Part shown: positions 11,024 to 11,216 of the stretch, one piece after another
How the letters are laid out: each line of letters starts with the position of its first letter
How positions within the stretch are numbered: position 1 is the stretch's first letter
NCBI GenBank assembly: GCA_026770585.1
Contig: MU646789.1
Coordinates: forward strand, 174,733 to 185,948
Direction: 5' to 3'
DNA length: 11,216 bases
Source of the DNA: Baffinella frigidus
Taxonomy: Eukaryota > Cryptophyceae > Cryptomonadales > Baffinellaceae
Translations under genes and position numbers: made by a program
The notes under the pieces: generated by a model
The model's database searches: none
What the model was told of the DNA's origin: nothing
Seen by the model: only the letters and a program-made list of their open reading frames with translations

Positions 11024-11216
11024 TCTCGTCCGGTTCTCTGGTCCGTCCTTTGGTGTTTTGGTGCTTTGTATTACACGCACATCGTCTCTTCCTCGCACCT
11101 CACTTGGCTATGATGTCCATTGAAAGATGCGAGATCATCTGCGTCTGAGCGTCCAACCGTCCACGTTGAAAGTTACCTCACAAAGTCAACTTTTGGACGT
11201 TTTCGCCATTCCATGC

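Noticed and set aside
1-11216. tRNA, rRNA or snRNA genes
   Set aside because: I saw no cloverleaf with A/B boxes and no conserved rRNA segment on either strand. A covariance-model scan would be the decisive test.

Overview
This window is the left end of a eukaryotic nuclear chromosome. It opens with a plant-type telomere (CCCTAAA units, so TTTAGGG on the other strand, with the C-rich strand running inward as expected at a left end) and continues into subtelomeric DNA. TTTAGGG telomeres occur in land plants, many green algae, cryptophytes, dinoflagellates, apicomplexans and chromerids. The compact, GC-rich, MITE-dense sequence makes me think of an alga or other protist, but nothing here identifies the organism.

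I recognise no functional protein-coding gene, tRNA or rRNA. The longest open frames run through tandem repeats or palindromes, and none shows a domain I know. Three stretches look weakly protein-like (minus strand 509-862, minus strand about 4330-4619, and three short plus-strand fragments with Ala-Tyr-Gln-Gln between 5391 and 6062). I treat them as possible relics.

Layout. 1-131: terminal telomere with a CCCCAAA variant block. 132-2200: subtelomeric direct repeats, plus a degenerate telomere-like array (1166-1620). 2200-2890: a tandemly duplicated subtelomeric unit interrupted by a foldback element. 2890-5080: dispersed repeats, small inverted-repeat elements and a ~300 bp segmental duplication (4017 and 4777), one copy of which carries a hexanucleotide microsatellite. 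5285-6150: fragmentary repeats broken by several inverted-repeat insertions. 6244-7163: a run of MITE-like elements and a 19-bp minisatellite. 7170-7586: a second, internal telomeric block. 7900-9360: more foldback elements, including a 470-bp near-perfect palindrome. 9480-9945: dispersed repeats. 10043-10158: a third telomeric block. 10165-11033: tandem repeats, one unit of which is split by two different MITEs.

The main theme is short non-autonomous foldback DNA elements, about a dozen of them, in at least five terminal-sequence classes. No transposase is present, so any mobility must come from elsewhere. The most notable points are: (1) eight elements with three unrelated kinds of ends share the internal motif GAAAATTACTACACA, 12 occurrences in all, often as inverted pairs; (2) a TTATC-ended class has clean 4-bp target-site duplications in three of three copies; (3) four insertions can be compared with 'empty' paralogous copies of the same subtelomeric repeat inside this window; (4) the internal telomeric block at 7512-7585 repeats the variant-repeat order of the terminal telomere, as if an old chromosome end had been buried.
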